Counted from the first letter of the stretch, positions 21,355-33,294 are shown. The stretch: DNA of 64,000 nt from Hysterangium stoloniferum (GCA_015178975.1 WHVD01000071.1:1-64000); one strand, 5' to 3'. The notes: generated by a model not told the origin, from the letters alone. A program made the numbers and translations.

Positions 21355-22442
21355 TAACAAATACCACCACCCACCCCAAGTCACAAACTGCTGGTGATGA
21401 TGGATCAGAGTATATGGTACCCGGTTCGTGTGGTTTATTTTTATCTTCACAATATTTTGCTTAACTATCCTACTATTCACAGAATCTTCCCTTATCCACC
21501 ACGACGATGAAGCCACTGATCAGGAAGGGTTGGCCAGTAAAATCATGCAGACAAACTTGTCTCCAGCATTTGGTTTGTACACTTCATCCCTTTTCCCAGA
21601 TCTATAAAAACTCATCAAAGTCCGCAATAATTGCAGATATCCCTGTGACAGCCTTGTTCCCAGTTGTCCATACTGTGCCTTGCCAGCTCAGAAGCTCATC
21701 TGGCAAGTGCACTGTGCCAAGTACGTGTTGAAACAGTTGAATAACTCTTGACAAACACCCTGTGAGTATGAGGAAAGTAAACACTAAGGAGACTTGCCCA
21801 CACCCACAGTGGAGTATGCTACAGGGTGCTTACCTAAGCACCTGCACATCAATTACCTTACTAGGTAACTCACTCAATACTGCACCTACAGTGCTGTGAA
21901 AAATACTACAAATATCAGAAAAATATAAAAACCATGTAGGAGCTGTAATATCATACTATAACCACATGTAACACAAAAGCGACGACCACCCTCGCAGCTC
22001 CTAAAGTGACACCAAGCACAAGGTCTCCGACCGATGGACATCCCAGGGTCCTTGCCGGGACGAAGCCGAATCTGACGAGTCACCTGCATCAATGCGCAAC
22101 CCTAAGAACCAGTGCCGGTATAAAGGACATGGTGATAGTTCGCATGTCTCACACAATCCGTCCTCCGGGGTGGGAATGTCTTCGGGTTACAGGTGAATCC
22201 CGTCGGCTATATTTCTGACACCAACTAACATTGATTTCTTAGCAGAAAAAATCGTTTCAAACATAAGTCGTTAACACCTCAGCCCCATTACGATAGAAAG
22301 AGAAAAGAGAGGCGAGACAAGGCTTTTAATAACAGAGGAGAACCGCCAACACGGTTAGATAAGTATGATTTCGTGTCATTAATCTTGGCGATTATACTTA
22401 CCTGTTACCATCTAGCCAAGTGGCTAGTGTCTCAGTGCGACA
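21355..22442 (+). pseudogene. Gene X copy X2 (broken)
   Basis: Matches gene X from the exon before 6815 to about 7080, then jumps. The exon piece that should read forward (GGCACGGTGTGCTTGCCGG type) is present inverted at 21683-21724. About 245 bases of unrelated sequence follow, and then the last two coding exons (about 21985-22440) with the usual 53-bp intron. Frame and exon order are lost, so no functional product is expected. Confidence 0.75.
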
Positions 22443-24107
22443 GCACTTACGCCTGAACTGAGGTGGCAACAGGTTGGAAAGCCAGTCCCGCATGTCCAAC
22501 CACCCATCGCAACATTCGGCAAAGACACTTGGGGGACTTCTAGCTGCTCGGATGGAACCATTGCCTCGGGCTGCGCCTCCACCACAATGTAACCGACAAC
22601 GGAAAGACAAGGCCGATTAAACAGGGGCAGAAGCGAGAGCAGGGGGAAGAGGGGTAGCGGCGGACGAATAGTAGGAGCAACGGTGGACGAGGAGTAGTGG
22701 CAGCAGGCAGACATAATTCTTTCTTTTCCAGTTCTCCTCATTCTCCCTCTTTCTTTGGATATTTCTACTTCGTTATTTTGATCCATTTCTCCGGTTAATG
22801 GGCTAGTGGGGTCACTCGGTTGGGTCTGGCTCGAATCTTTGAGAACGGGGTGCGTTGTTTGATAACCTTTCTCGACATACTGACCCATTCATTATCGTTC
22901 AGCTGTGTCTGTTTGTGAGTACTGTGTCTTCAGAGTTTCCTAGGCCAAATACCTGCTGTGCAACCACTTCAGACATCACTGAGGAGGTCCTGCGTGGTGG
23001 ATAATTAAACGTACATCCATCTCTTAAACCGTCGTAGTCCTTTCTAATCTCATGTTCCCTCTTTCTTTGTCTTTCAGCGGCTTGGTAACGGGGCGTCCAC
23101 GCAAGGCCTTCCTTGCAATTCCTGACTGCTGAAGTACGTAGCATTTCATTTGTTTTGGTCTCGTGTAATGCAGTTTCTTCAGTCCCGTAACCGAGGCATG
23201 ACTGCGTCGGCACCCACTTCTGCCAATTCGATATAGTACTGAGCCGACTCAAGATTGACTGGTGGACCTGAGGCAATGTTCAAAATTAACACCCAGTGAG
23301 TTGTCTATTATCCTATATATTGCATAAGTTAGAGACTAACACCTCCTCTATACACCTATATATTTCTGTGCAGGAAGTCAATATCGGGGGGGTAACTCCG
23401 ACTTCATCGGGCTTTCTTGGCTTCGACCCCGCCCTCCTGCGACAGCTCTGTTAGCAGCCTACCTCAGACTGTATCAGCTGGGATGTGTAAAATACGGAGA
23501 ATGGGGGCCCTGAAACGATGTAACTGTATGTTCCTCTCGGTCCCATGCAGTGGTTTTTTCGTCCTGAGCTGATCTGATCTGCAGCGGTCCCAACTCACAC
23601 TTTGGTTGTCCATCGCCAGCACTCCCCCTCTGTGGCCATCTCAGAGTGTAACATGGTTATCAGCCCTACCGAAACTCTGGTAAGCTTCCGTTCATGATAA
23701 AGATTTTGAGACTGCATTCTGCCATCTTGTTTAGATGACACATAAGTACTAACAAACAGACCTTTAGATCCAGCCATGTTCTTGAAGTTAACGAGTTGAA
23801 CTAAGCCGCGTTTCACCATTGTCCAAACCAAATATTTTCACTCTTTTTGTTGACTTTCTCTGATTGCATCATTTTTTGTTCTATTTCTTTTAAGTTTGGT
23901 TCCAATTACTTGCCACTTGCTCTGCTGCCGACTGCTCTCAGACCATCAAGCTTATCGTGCTTAAAGCATAAAATGTACTATATGTAATTTGTGAATAATT
24001 CAATGCAACTTGACACAGTCTGATAAGGAGACATCTGAATAAATAGAAAATTGGGACACATAATTGTTCATACGTAAGTTAAGTGCCAAGTAGTCACAAA
24101 CGCCTGG
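22443..24107. repeat. Downstream part of the X locus, copy A2
   Basis: Same order as 7994-9640, with point changes. It is interrupted at 24107 by the solo LTR; the locus resumes at 26085-26214 and again at 33894-34085. The block contains no recognisable gene. Confidence 0.8.
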
Positions 24108-26084
24108 TGTGAGGTATCAACCTCATCTCATAATATTCTCTTAATCTTTTGTGGATTATTTAATATTTCTTTCGAATTTATTGTATTTTTATTATATTTT
24201 TATTGTGAAATATAAGCCCTTATTCCTTTTAACCTCCCAAAATAATAGTAGATATGAGCTCATATAATCCTATTATATCTTATTTATTTTATTATAATTT
24301 TAACTAATTATTTATATTTTATTTACTTAGTTATTGCTTTTCGGCACTTGTCTGTGCATTTTTGGAGTCACGTGACCTATTAGATAAGACTCCGGGATAT
24401 CACACAAGTCACGAATGTGACTGTAACGACTTACTTGAGTCATAATTTGATTCCGCCGACTCATCAAATGCTTCTGTTCCGGGACCGCATGTTAAGAACT
24501 GGAAACTGACTAATGTCGGTGGCCGACAGGGACCGATCGGAAGGACTTGGCTTCAGCTTATGGGCTGCGCCCTCGCAAATATCCACAGGATGTCCTTATA
24601 TTTCGGGCGGGCGAAGACTAGTCCTAGTGAGTACCTTTCGGCGTGATACCGATCGGAATCGAAGGACAAGTCGAGCGTCAGGCCAAGGGGTCGGGGCCGG
24701 GAGTGGGCGAGCGCACGCGAAGGCGGATGGGGGAAGTCTTAGTATGAGACTGATACAGGTGTATGAGGGTATTCTGAGTCGATATTCTGATTGTCTAGTA
24801 ACTACAATTACAGCGGGTTCATATACAAGTAACAGGCGTCTGGAAAATACTAATGGGGAGAAGGGCGGAACACGGTATTAACAATAAGCTTGACTAGGAA
24901 CGGGAAGTTTATGATTAGTTCGGAGGCCGATGATAACCGAGAGCGGAATTACGATAAAAGGAAATGGTTCGAGGACTACAAATATAGATAGACATATGCG
25001 AAACATAAGATTGAACGGATCAACATAATAAAGGGGACGTATCAAAGTTTGACCAGACAATACGAGTTATTTGACGTAGGCGTAAATGGAGTTTGATCTT
25101 CGCGAAACATTCGTCAGCTTCGGGGCCGATGGTTTCCGAGGGGATGACTTGAAACGTTGACAAGTGGCGATAACCTCGGGGCCGATAGGGTTGCGACACG
25201 GTCGTAACACCGCAACCTTGAACCTTCATGTTCAAGCCAAAGGTTGGAACCCTTGTCTCAGAGAGGGGAATCACATGGTAAATAAAGGGTAAAATATAAG
25301 TAGAATATGAGGTCATTATGACCTAAATAATGACCTCATAAAATAAATAAATGGTTAAATATTTAGTTATTAAAATGTATATAAGGAGGGCCAAGTTTCC
25401 AATAAAATCAATCTATCACACACATATTTTACTGCACAGCTCAGAAGCCTATCTAATCATCCTAAGGACAATAATAACCTTAGTCTGATACACTAACTGC
25501 AAGCACCTACACTTGCAGAATCTTGAATCTTTGTCCGCAACTCTTGACCTTAGCTAATCATTTAAGTTCCCCCAGCCTCACAGCTACCCTTAGGCTTACT
25601 AAATACACAGTAAACCTAAAATAAGTATCCTTACTGAATTCCCTTCCAATACTAGATTATTCAAGGCCCAGCCTTAAGTTTATTGAATTAATCAAATACA
25701 AGCACTCAGATAATCCAATACAAATTATTTTATTTACTAATAAATTATTTAACACCTTGTTAAATAACTATTAATAGTTACAAATAATAATACAAGAATA
25801 CGAAGCTTTATATCAAGTCTCTGCTAAGTTACTATGTATATATTCAGCTTCTAGCCTCTATTCTCAAAGAATAGTTGTTTTATTTGCTAAAAGAGTCATA
25901 TATTGTTCTATTGAACCTTTAAATAATCAAAATAAGCATTGATTTGAGTTGTTTAAGCTTCATAGTGCAGCTCATTAATCTATCAGTATTTAAATTACTG
26001 GACCTTTCCTTATTTTATTGTTGAAGCTCTGTGACACTATAGCATATATTGAGCTATCTAAGAGAATCCCCTGAATACATTACA
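24108..26084 (-). mobile_element. Solo LTR family 3 with a nested solo LTR
   Basis: Begins TGTGAGGTATC and ends CATTACA, inverted relative to 18989-20317. The perfect target duplication CCTGG lies at 24103-24107 and 26085-26089. Without the nested LTR at 24490-25209 and its duplicated target, this copy is about 1.25 kb. No coding capacity. Confidence 0.92.
24490..25209 (-). mobile_element. Solo LTR family 4, 720 bp, nested
   Basis: Begins TGTTAAGAACTGG and ends GGTCGTAACA, flanked by the 5-bp duplication CCGCA (24485-24489 and 25210-25214). It is the inverted relative of the 3' LTR of the third gypsy element (62794-63538), so that lineage has been active in this locus too. Confidence 0.93.
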
Positions 26085-26214
26085 CCTGGACCTTTCCTAA
26101 TGCTTTGGTTACCTGAGCTCCTTCAAGGTTTTTCCTCACTGAAATCCACATACATAATCGTTCTGATGTACAACATAGTGATTATTTTATGAAGATAGGT
26201 TTGATGTGGCAAAG
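26085..26214. repeat. Short bridge of the A2 locus between two insertions
   Basis: Continues the duplicated X locus after the LTR and ends at the gypsy target site CAAAG (26210-26214). It retains a piece (ACCTTTCCTAATGCTTTGGT) that is also present in A3 (inverted, near 46465) but missing from A1. Confidence 0.8.
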
Positions 26215-26779
26215 TGTTAAGTGCCGTGTTGGGAACTTATTCCGGAACTATCGGAAAGTCGCCGGGAACTCAGGAACTGTCCGGTAGGGTCAGGATGTTG
26301 GCTTTAGCTTATGTGCTGCGCCTCTACGCAAACACTCGAAGTCCTTAATTTCAAAGGTGAGATTTACAATGGAAGATACGGATATTCAGAGTTCCGAAGA
26401 GTTCCGAATATCGAGCGTACAGAAAGACGGGAGGAGGAATACAAAACTAAGTCGATATCAGATCTAAAGTAAAGTACAAATTCGCGGAAACTAATATAAG
26501 TCTACTCGTTATTGTACTACAAACTAAGACCATAATAAGATGGAAACGGAAATGTTCTTAAAACGGAAATACAATAAGACATATTAGGGAGACAATATTC
26601 CGAAACGGGAATACAACAAACAAATGAGTGAATACTTGTCAACGGACAAATTACCAAATGCGGAACAAAGAGAGAATGCGGATGATACAGTAACTATGAT
26701 ATTCCGTAATCGGATATCGGAAGTCGGAAGTTGGAGATCGGAAGTTGGATATTGAAACATCCGGGAACGGGTCGTAACA
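26215..26779 (-). repeat. 3' LTR of gypsy element 1 (left side)
   Basis: 565 bp with TG...CA ends, paired with 33329-33893. In element sense this is the 3' LTR, since Gag-Pol runs leftward. Confidence 0.95.
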
Positions 26780-26907
26780 GTACCCCCCTGTTAGGCCGAA
26801 ATCCCATAGAGGCGATTAGGTACTGAGTGATTGAAACGACGGCTGATTGTTATGTGTCATGGAATTTACACAAATATGAAGGTGAGAGTATCGGCTGATG
26901 TGCTGAG

Positions 26908-26915
26908 TATAAAAA
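26908..26915 (+). promoter_or_regulatory. TATA box of the antisense gene
   Basis: TATAAAAA, 56 bases before ATG 26964 and about 130 bases inside the element from the LTR. It is kept in the second copy (55307-55314), and an equally spaced TATAAA is present in the third element (62670-62675, minus). This supports independent transcription of the extra gene. Confidence 0.65.
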
Positions 26916-26963
26916 CCTCCAGATATTCGAATTAATGTTTTTGTTTCTTTATCCACGACTTGT

Positions 26964-28106
26964 ATGTCGATTCGTCAGCCATTATTCATCACTACCCCGG
27001 AAGACTCAGATACTGAATTATCCGTACTTCAAAAGATGTCGAAGGTCGCAGAACTTCAACAAAAATGACAGAGGGTGGAGGAGTTGAAGCGATGACAGGA
27101 GGACGAGGAAAGGGCGTTGATGCAGGAGTTGAAAGATGCGGAAGAGGCGGAAAAGCGGGAAATGGAGCGGGTGAAGGCGGAAAAGGAGAAGGAGTTGACG
27201 AGGTTACGGAAAGTAATAGAGGATCGGAGGTCGAAGGAAGAAGAAGAGAAGAAGCAACGAGAGGCTGAGGCAGCGGAAAAATGCAAGGAGGTAAGGGAAG
27301 GAAAGGTAAGTTCAATTCCATAAATTTCCATGATTCCAACCTATAACTGTTGCGTACAGCGAAAAGCCGTGGAGGTGGAAGTAGAGGGAGAAGCTGGGCC
27401 TTCGAGTCCTAAAGTAAGTGCATTTACAAAATATCGGTAATTGACTAATCTTCCGAAACAGAAACAAAAGGTCAAGGCTCCGGAACAGATGGAAATCGTC
27501 CATGAAACTCCATGCTATCGATGTTCCATACGGAACATGACGTGTGGGAAGCAGAAGGTAAAATGGGGCGGAACTTGCTATCCCTGCACAGTCCTCAAAC
27601 TTCCATGCACTCTTGCTGCAAAAAGGGTTCCAAAAGGTGAGAAGACTCCGAAAGTTAACGATGCGGGAAGTTCAGGAGCGGCCAAAGCTGCGGACACTGA
27701 GACGCCGAACATGGATACTACGGGCATTGAACTCCTAAAGGAAACTGTCGACGCGTTGGTTTTTATCGGGACGGAAGTCATGAAGATGTGGGACACAATG
27801 GATCACCATAATGATATCCAGGAGAAAGGTTTCTGTTCGTTGATCCGGAATTTCCGGAGGCAAAATGACTTCCTGGAGAAGATAATGGTTAGCATTGGTG
27901 TTATCGCAGTATCCGAGAGGTTTTCCGATAAGGCACAGGAAAAGCCTAATGATCCGTTGGCGGAAAGTGTTGAAAAAAGGTGGGCATCGGGAAATGGACC
28001 GGAGAAATCGGAGAGTGAGGATGAAGAGGTGCAGGATATGGTGGAAAGTGCGGAAATTGCTGAAGAGCCGGAAGGTGGATTTGGAGTATCAGAGACTTTA
28101 AAATAG
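26964..28106 (+). CDS. Antisense accessory gene of gypsy element 1: coiled coil plus Zn2Cys6-type cluster
   Basis: Proposed exons: 26964-27044, 27099-27305, 27360-27413 and 27462-28106, all GT-AG and phase 0, giving 328 aa. Exon 2 is a long Glu/Lys-rich coiled coil (EEAEKREMERVKAEKEKE). Exon 3 is short and acidic and ends GPSSPK. Exon 4 carries C-YR-C-x6-C-x10-C-YP-C-x6-C, exactly the Zn2Cys6 pattern, then a helical region and an acidic tail. In known proteins this cluster binds DNA as fungal transcription factors; here it lies mid-protein and lacks the usual basic loop, so DNA binding is inference. Two TGA codons (27066, 27093) lie in the proposed first intron (54 bp, weak donor GTCGCA); if that intron is not real, translation would start downstream. 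It lies opposite in strand to gag-pol. Confidence 0.75.
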
Positions 28107-28198
28107 CCCTAATAATAATAATTTTTTAACTTGCGAAACCTAAAAATGATTGTGATAATGGAAGTGTCGGAAACTGAACAGAAAAAGAACAGAAAGGA

Positions 28199-31100
28199 TT
28201 AGAGTAATGATAAAGGTCCGGGTTTACTTGGATAAGCCATGTGGAAGTCGGTAACGATTTCTATAGCGTGTCCAAGTTCCGTGGCCAATATCCATGAAGT
28301 TTCCTCGTCGGTACCTTCATAGCCTGCCCATTTGACTAAATAGAGCAATTTACAAGTACGTCGGCGATTGTCGATTTTAGAATCCAAAATTTCGGAAACT
28401 TCAAATTCGGGTTCTCCGTCAATAATGACCGGAGGGGACGGGGGTTGAATACGTTCCAGGATTGAGTTAGGAACACAAGGTTCTAACATGGAAACGTGGA
28501 AAACGGGGTGGACTGCTCGCATACTGTCGGGAAGACGGAGAGTCCATGAAAGTGAACCAGCTTGTGCTATAATTTCAAAAGGTCCTAAGAATTTCTCAGC
28601 GAGTTTTTTAGAAGGTCGGGTAGTACGGAAGAATTGAGCTTTTACAAAAACCTGATCACCGATTTTAAAATTAGGAGGCAGGATCCTGTTTTTGTCCACG
28701 GAACGTTGATAATATTCCTGTGCAGAAGAAATAGCTTTCCGAAGTTCTTGATGTAATTCATCGAGGTCGGTAATAAATTCTTGAGCACGGACAGAAGCCA
28801 AATCTCGTTCGGAATGTACGGTGAGATTCAGATTAAAGCCTTTGTTGGCGAAAAAAGGAGATATGCCGGTAGTTGCATTCGGAGAGTTATTGTAGGCGAA
28901 TTCCGCGATCGGGAGAAGGGATTTCCAGTTGTCCTGTTGATAATTACAATAGATGTGGAGATATTGTTCCAATGTTTGATTTACGCGTTCCGTTTGTCCA
29001 TCACCTTCCGGATTAAAGCCTTTGTTGGTGAAAAAAGGAGATATGCCAGTAGTTGCATTCGGAGAGTTATTGTAGGCGAATTCCGCAATCGGGAGAAGGG
29101 ATTTCCAGTTGTCCTGTTGATAATTACAATAGATGCGGAGATATTGTTCCAATGTTTGATTTACACGTTCCATTTGTCCATCACCTTCCAGGTGATATCC
29201 TGAGGTGAAGTGTAGTTTCATATTGAGGGCTTTTCCAAGAGCCTGGAAGAAATGGGAGATGAACTTGGAGCCTCAATCGGAGGTTACGTGAGATGGAACT
29301 CCGTGTTTGGAAAATACGTGAATAATGAAAAGTTCCGCTAATTGTAAGGACGTGATTGTGTCATGAGTGGGTATGAAAATGCCTTGTTTCGAGAATCGAT
29401 CCACAACAACTAGAATGGATGTAAAGCCTTCGGAAGTCAGGAGTTGTTCGATAAAATCCATGGAAATTGAATTCCAGGGTTTTTCTGGTATCGGGAGTTG
29501 CTTGAGAAGGCAGTACGCCTTATGCCTCTGGGTTTTGGAGCGTAAGCAGGTGGTGCATGACTTACAGAACTGGGTTACGAAATCTCGGAGGTTGGGCCAA
29601 GTATATTCTCTACAGATTAAACCAAGAGTATTGTTAATGCCGTAATGTCCAGAGATTGGATGATTGTGTTTATACTGAAGTACACGGTGTCGGAGATTGT
29701 TGGAATCTGGAACGTAGATACGTCCATCGAGACGGATGAAACCTTGAGAGTCTTGTGACCATCGGGGTTGATCCGGATTGTCGGGAACTTCTAGGTGTGG
29801 CTTAAGAGCCGGATCGGAAGTGAGGGCGGAAAGGATATCTTGATGTAATTGTTCAATGTCCATAATCATGACGCTACGCATAATTGGATAGTAGAGGGAA
29901 GTTGCTCGGATAGATGCGGAAAGTTGTTGCATTGTAAAAACCGGTTTTAAGTTATGCGGATTAACAACTGCATAGTTACTTTCCCCCTCTTTAGGATAGA
30001 CGTCCCATCGTCGAGTCATGGCATCTGGTTTTCCACCAAGACGTCCAGGTCGGAAACGGATAATCATATTGAAAGCAGAGAGGAATTCGGACCAGCGGGC
30101 CTGCCGGCAGGTTAAAAGTTTAGTGGTAGAAAAATATTCGAGATTTTTGTAATCGGTAACGACATCAGTGGGAGTTGCGAAACCTTCGAGATAGTGGCGC
30201 CAATGTTTGAAAGCTTCAAAAATTGCCAAAAGTTCCTTATCATGAACGTCATAGTTGAGTTCAGACACTGAAAGTGTTTGAGAAAGGAATGCGACCAGAT
30301 GAATTTCACCGTCGAAATCTTGAATGGAAAGAATCATGGCAATTGCATAGTCGGAAGCATCGGTTTCCACAATAATCGGAACATCAGGTTTCCAATGGGA
30401 AAGGATCGGAGCAGAAGTGAAAGCATCTTTTAAAGTCTGGAAAGCGGAGCGGCATTTGTCGTCAAAGACCCATGGTTGAGTTTTACGGGTAAGACGAGTG
30501 AGCAGTACTGTAATATCCGAGTAGTTCCGAATAAAACGACGGTAAAAATTGGCGAAACCTAAAAATGACTGAATATCCTTGACTTTCCGTGGTTCAGGCC
30601 AATCACGGACAACTTGAACCTTGGCTTCATCCATCCGGAGACCATCAGGTCCGATAATGAAACCTAAGTATTCAATGGAATCCATGTCAAAGTAGCATTT
30701 TTTACCATTGGCGAAAAGACCATTTTTACGGAGTCGTCGGAAGACTTCACGCACTTGTTTGTCGTGGAGAGCGGGATCCTCAGAAAATACCAAAATGTCA
30801 TCCAAATAGACTATGACACATACATTAAGCATGTCGGAAAATATATCATTAACAAAACGTTGAAAAGCGGAAGGGGCGTTGGTAAGGCCGAACGGCATAA
30901 CCAACCATTCAAAGGATCCATAGCAAGTCCGAAAAGCAGTTTTCCATTCATCGCCCTCAGCAATTTGGACCAAATGATAGGCGTGTTTGAGGTCTATCTT
31001 GGTGTAAATCTGGGCTTTCCGTGGGGCGTTGAGTAGATCGGTAACGAGTGGAAGTGGGTACTTGTCTTTCCGTGTGATGGAATTTAATCCTCTGAAATCG

Positions 31101-32071
31101 ACACAGAGTCGAAGAGAACCATCCTTCTTTTGGACGAAAAGGACAGGTGCTCCATACGAAGACTTTGAGGGACGGATAAAACCTATTGACAGATGTTCAT
31201 CCAGGAACTCCCAAATAGACGAGAGTTCCGATTGGGATAATGGGTAAATAGGTCCTAACGGAGGGTTTGAACCGGGCTCAATATCAATTTTTAAGTCGTA
31301 AGGCCTATGTGGTGCAAGCCTGTCAGCTTTTTGCTTACTGAAAATATCCGCGAAATCATGGTATTTTTCGGGGACTCCTTCCAGGTCGGCTTTTAGCTCG
31401 GATAATTCTGGAGTTGCAAAACGTCCAGATGCTTCATCAACTTTTAAGCTGATCGAAAAACACTGCGAACCATCCAGTTTACTCACCCTAACAAATGCCG
31501 AAGCATTGATGAGAGAGATTTTTGGAGGCACGGAGGTTTCGGTAGAAGCCAGAGGTGCCGTAGATGCCAAAAAGGCGTTGGCCGGAAGAGACGCTGCAGG
31601 AGGAACCGAAGTGTCGGGAATCCGGAAATTAATACTGCCCAATACCCAGTCAATCAACGGATTATATCGGGTGAGCCAGTTGTATCCAAGAACTACCGAA
31701 CAGCTAGAGTCCAACTGTGTTACAAAAAAAGTAACCATCTGGGATGTTCCACAAGGGAACCGGATAGACATGTCGCAGGCTTGGGTAATTGCCGTATTGC
31801 TAGTGCCATCAAACAGATGCAAGGAAATTGCGGGAACAGAATGGAGTTTCAGATTATGTTTCGTGGCAAAGGTGGTATCTACAAAACAGTGTGTGGAGCC
31901 GGAATCTATCAGAGCTCGGAACACTAAATTTCCAAGAAAGTCAGAAACGAGTTTTACAAATAATGAGTCGGGATTAGAGAGAGTGGACGCGTTGAGACGG
32001 ATAACCTCGGAAACACGGAGAGAGTCAACGCAACCCTCTTTCCATGCAGATTTCGGAGGGTTGCTTACTCT
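28199..32071 (-). pseudogene. Ty3/gypsy Pol polyprotein with one TGA and an internal duplication
   Basis: In order: aspartic protease (ALIDSGSTH), reverse transcriptase (YLDD motif in VIVYLDDILVF), RNase H (VETDASDYA), integrase with an HHCC zinc region (HPISGH to CKSCTTC) and catalytic Asp residues in MDFIEQ and TSD, and a C-terminal chromodomain (LYLVKWAGY, TSWI). A TGA at 29275-29273 replaces the Arg after TSD, the expected product of CGA decay. The catalytic Glu region is present twice because of an in-frame 180-bp duplication (28831-29190). All other parts are open, so the element died recently or depended on readthrough. Confidence 0.93.
28831..29190 (-). repeat. 180-bp in-frame tandem duplication in integrase
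   Basis: Units 28831-29010 and 29011-29190, each 60 codons, including the EGDGQTERVNQTLEQ stretch with the catalytic Glu and the following helices. The units differ at about seven sites, mostly C/T or G/A at CpG, so the duplication is not very recent. Confidence 0.92.
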
Positions 32072-32080
32072 TTTTTCGAC
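32060..32080 (-). promoter_or_regulatory. Candidate -1 frameshift site between gag and pol
   Basis: Gag ends TCG AAA AAA GAG TAA. A slip of one base back on the six-A run moves translation into the pol frame, which is open from there through protease. Pol lies in exactly that frame. No pseudoknot was assessed. Confidence 0.5.
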
Positions 32081-33294
32081 TCCGTGGCGGGTTTTTCCTT
32101 GGACGTTGTAGTCGTAGTGGAAGTTGCCGCGCGGGCCTTGGAAGAGTTAGATTTAACAGTACAGTCAGAAACCTTGTGTCCGCCTTTCCCGCAGAAAAGG
32201 CAGAGGTCGTTGTCCATATGTTGTTGTTTCTCCTTCGGGGTGAGTTTACCGTCGGTACCCAACAAATGGGAAATGTCGGGTTTGTCGGAAGTTGACTGTT
32301 TTTCCTTGTTGGATTTCTTGTCTTTCTTCCGGTCGGAGTTAGATTTACCAGTATTAGTGCCAGAGTTGCCGGTGTTATTGCCTGAGTTGTTGCCGGAAGA
32401 CTTGCTAGTCGACGCCTTGGTGTTCTGAGAACGTTCCGTCGGGTTCTCTCGAGAAACCTCGGCTTTTCGTTCCCAATAACGGGCATCGGATGTTTGAGCT
32501 TTCATCCGCATGAGTTGGAGAGTTTTCGGCTTTCCATCTTTGCAGATTTTGTCTTTAAGGCGTGACGGAAGTCCCATATAGAAATGGTGTCTGAGGGCGG
32601 AATCATCCCATCCACATCGTGCGGCGAGGGTATTGAACTTGACGAGATAATCGGAAACTTGTTGATTGTCCTTCATCTTGAGCGTCATTAATTCATTTTC
32701 CGCTTCACCAGATTGATCGTAAGGTCCGAAATTGGTTTCCAGTTCTTCCACAAAAGCGTCCCAGTCGTCGAGCCATATGGGTGTCTCGTCAGATCTTCCA
32801 GATAGTCCGGGTTCGAACCAATCCTGAGCAGTATCCTTGAGATATGAGAGCGCAAAATTGACTTTTCGACTATCGGATTTGAATGCATTGGGTCGATCGC
32901 GGAAGCTGAAACGGCATTGGAGAAGGAAATTCTTCAATTTTTTCGGATCCTTGCCGGTAAATGGTTCGGGTTCTTTGACTCCGGTGCGGGATGATTCTTT
33001 ACTATCCTCAGCGGATTTCAAGTAGTCAGTGAATTTCACAATGGAGTTGATAAACAACATTTCAGTCAGTTCGTCGGGAGATTTCTTTTTCGATGTCTCC
33101 GGCTGATCTTCTGCCTCGTTGTCGGAAGTGTGGGGATCATTGGGATCCTTCGTTACCTCGGTAACCTCCTCAGTAACTTCTTCGACTGAAGCTGATGTTG
33201 TCAGCTGAATTGGGGTTTCGGGTTGAGTGGTGTAAAGTTGCAACGGGGATTGAAGTTGGGATGGTCCTTCAGCAGCTTTGCGTTTGGGACCCAT
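32065..33294 (-). CDS. Ty3/gypsy Gag, 409 aa
   Basis: Intact from ATG 33294 to TAA. Order: acidic N-terminal third, retrotransposon Gag domain (EPFTGKDPKKLKNFLLQC through YLKDTAQDWFEPGL), Ser/Asn-rich linker, and a CX2CX4HX4C zinc knuckle near residues 365-378 (CLFCGKGGHKVSDC) for RNA binding. It forms the virus-like particle in known relatives. It begins 35 bp from the 5' LTR. The ORF is undamaged although Pol carries a stop. Confidence 0.93.
   Translation of the reverse strand: MGPKRKAAEGPSQLQSPLQLYTTQPETPIQLTTSASVEEVTEEVTEVTKDPNDPHTSDNEAEDQPETSKKKSPDELTEMLFINSIVKFTDYLKSAEDSKESSRTGVKEPEPFTGKDPKKLKNFLLQCRFSFRDRPNAFKSDSRKVNFALSYLKDTAQDWFEPGLSGRSDETPIWLDDWDAFVEELETNFGPYDQSGEAENELMTLKMKDNQQVSDYLVKFNTLAARCGWDDSALRHHFYMGLPSRLKDKICKDGKPKTLQLMRMKAQTSDARYWERKAEVSRENPTERSQNTKASTSKSSGNNSGNNTGNSGTNTGKSNSDRKKDKKSNKEKQSTSDKPDISHLLGTDGKLTPKEKQQHMDNDLCLFCGKGGHKVSDCTVKSNSSKARAATSTTTTTSKEKPATESKKE

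Noticed and set aside
28781..29203. Plus-strand 140-codon ORF opposite integrase
   Set aside because: Shadow of the duplicated Pol frame, with the same 60-codon repeat; no promoter or independent conservation.
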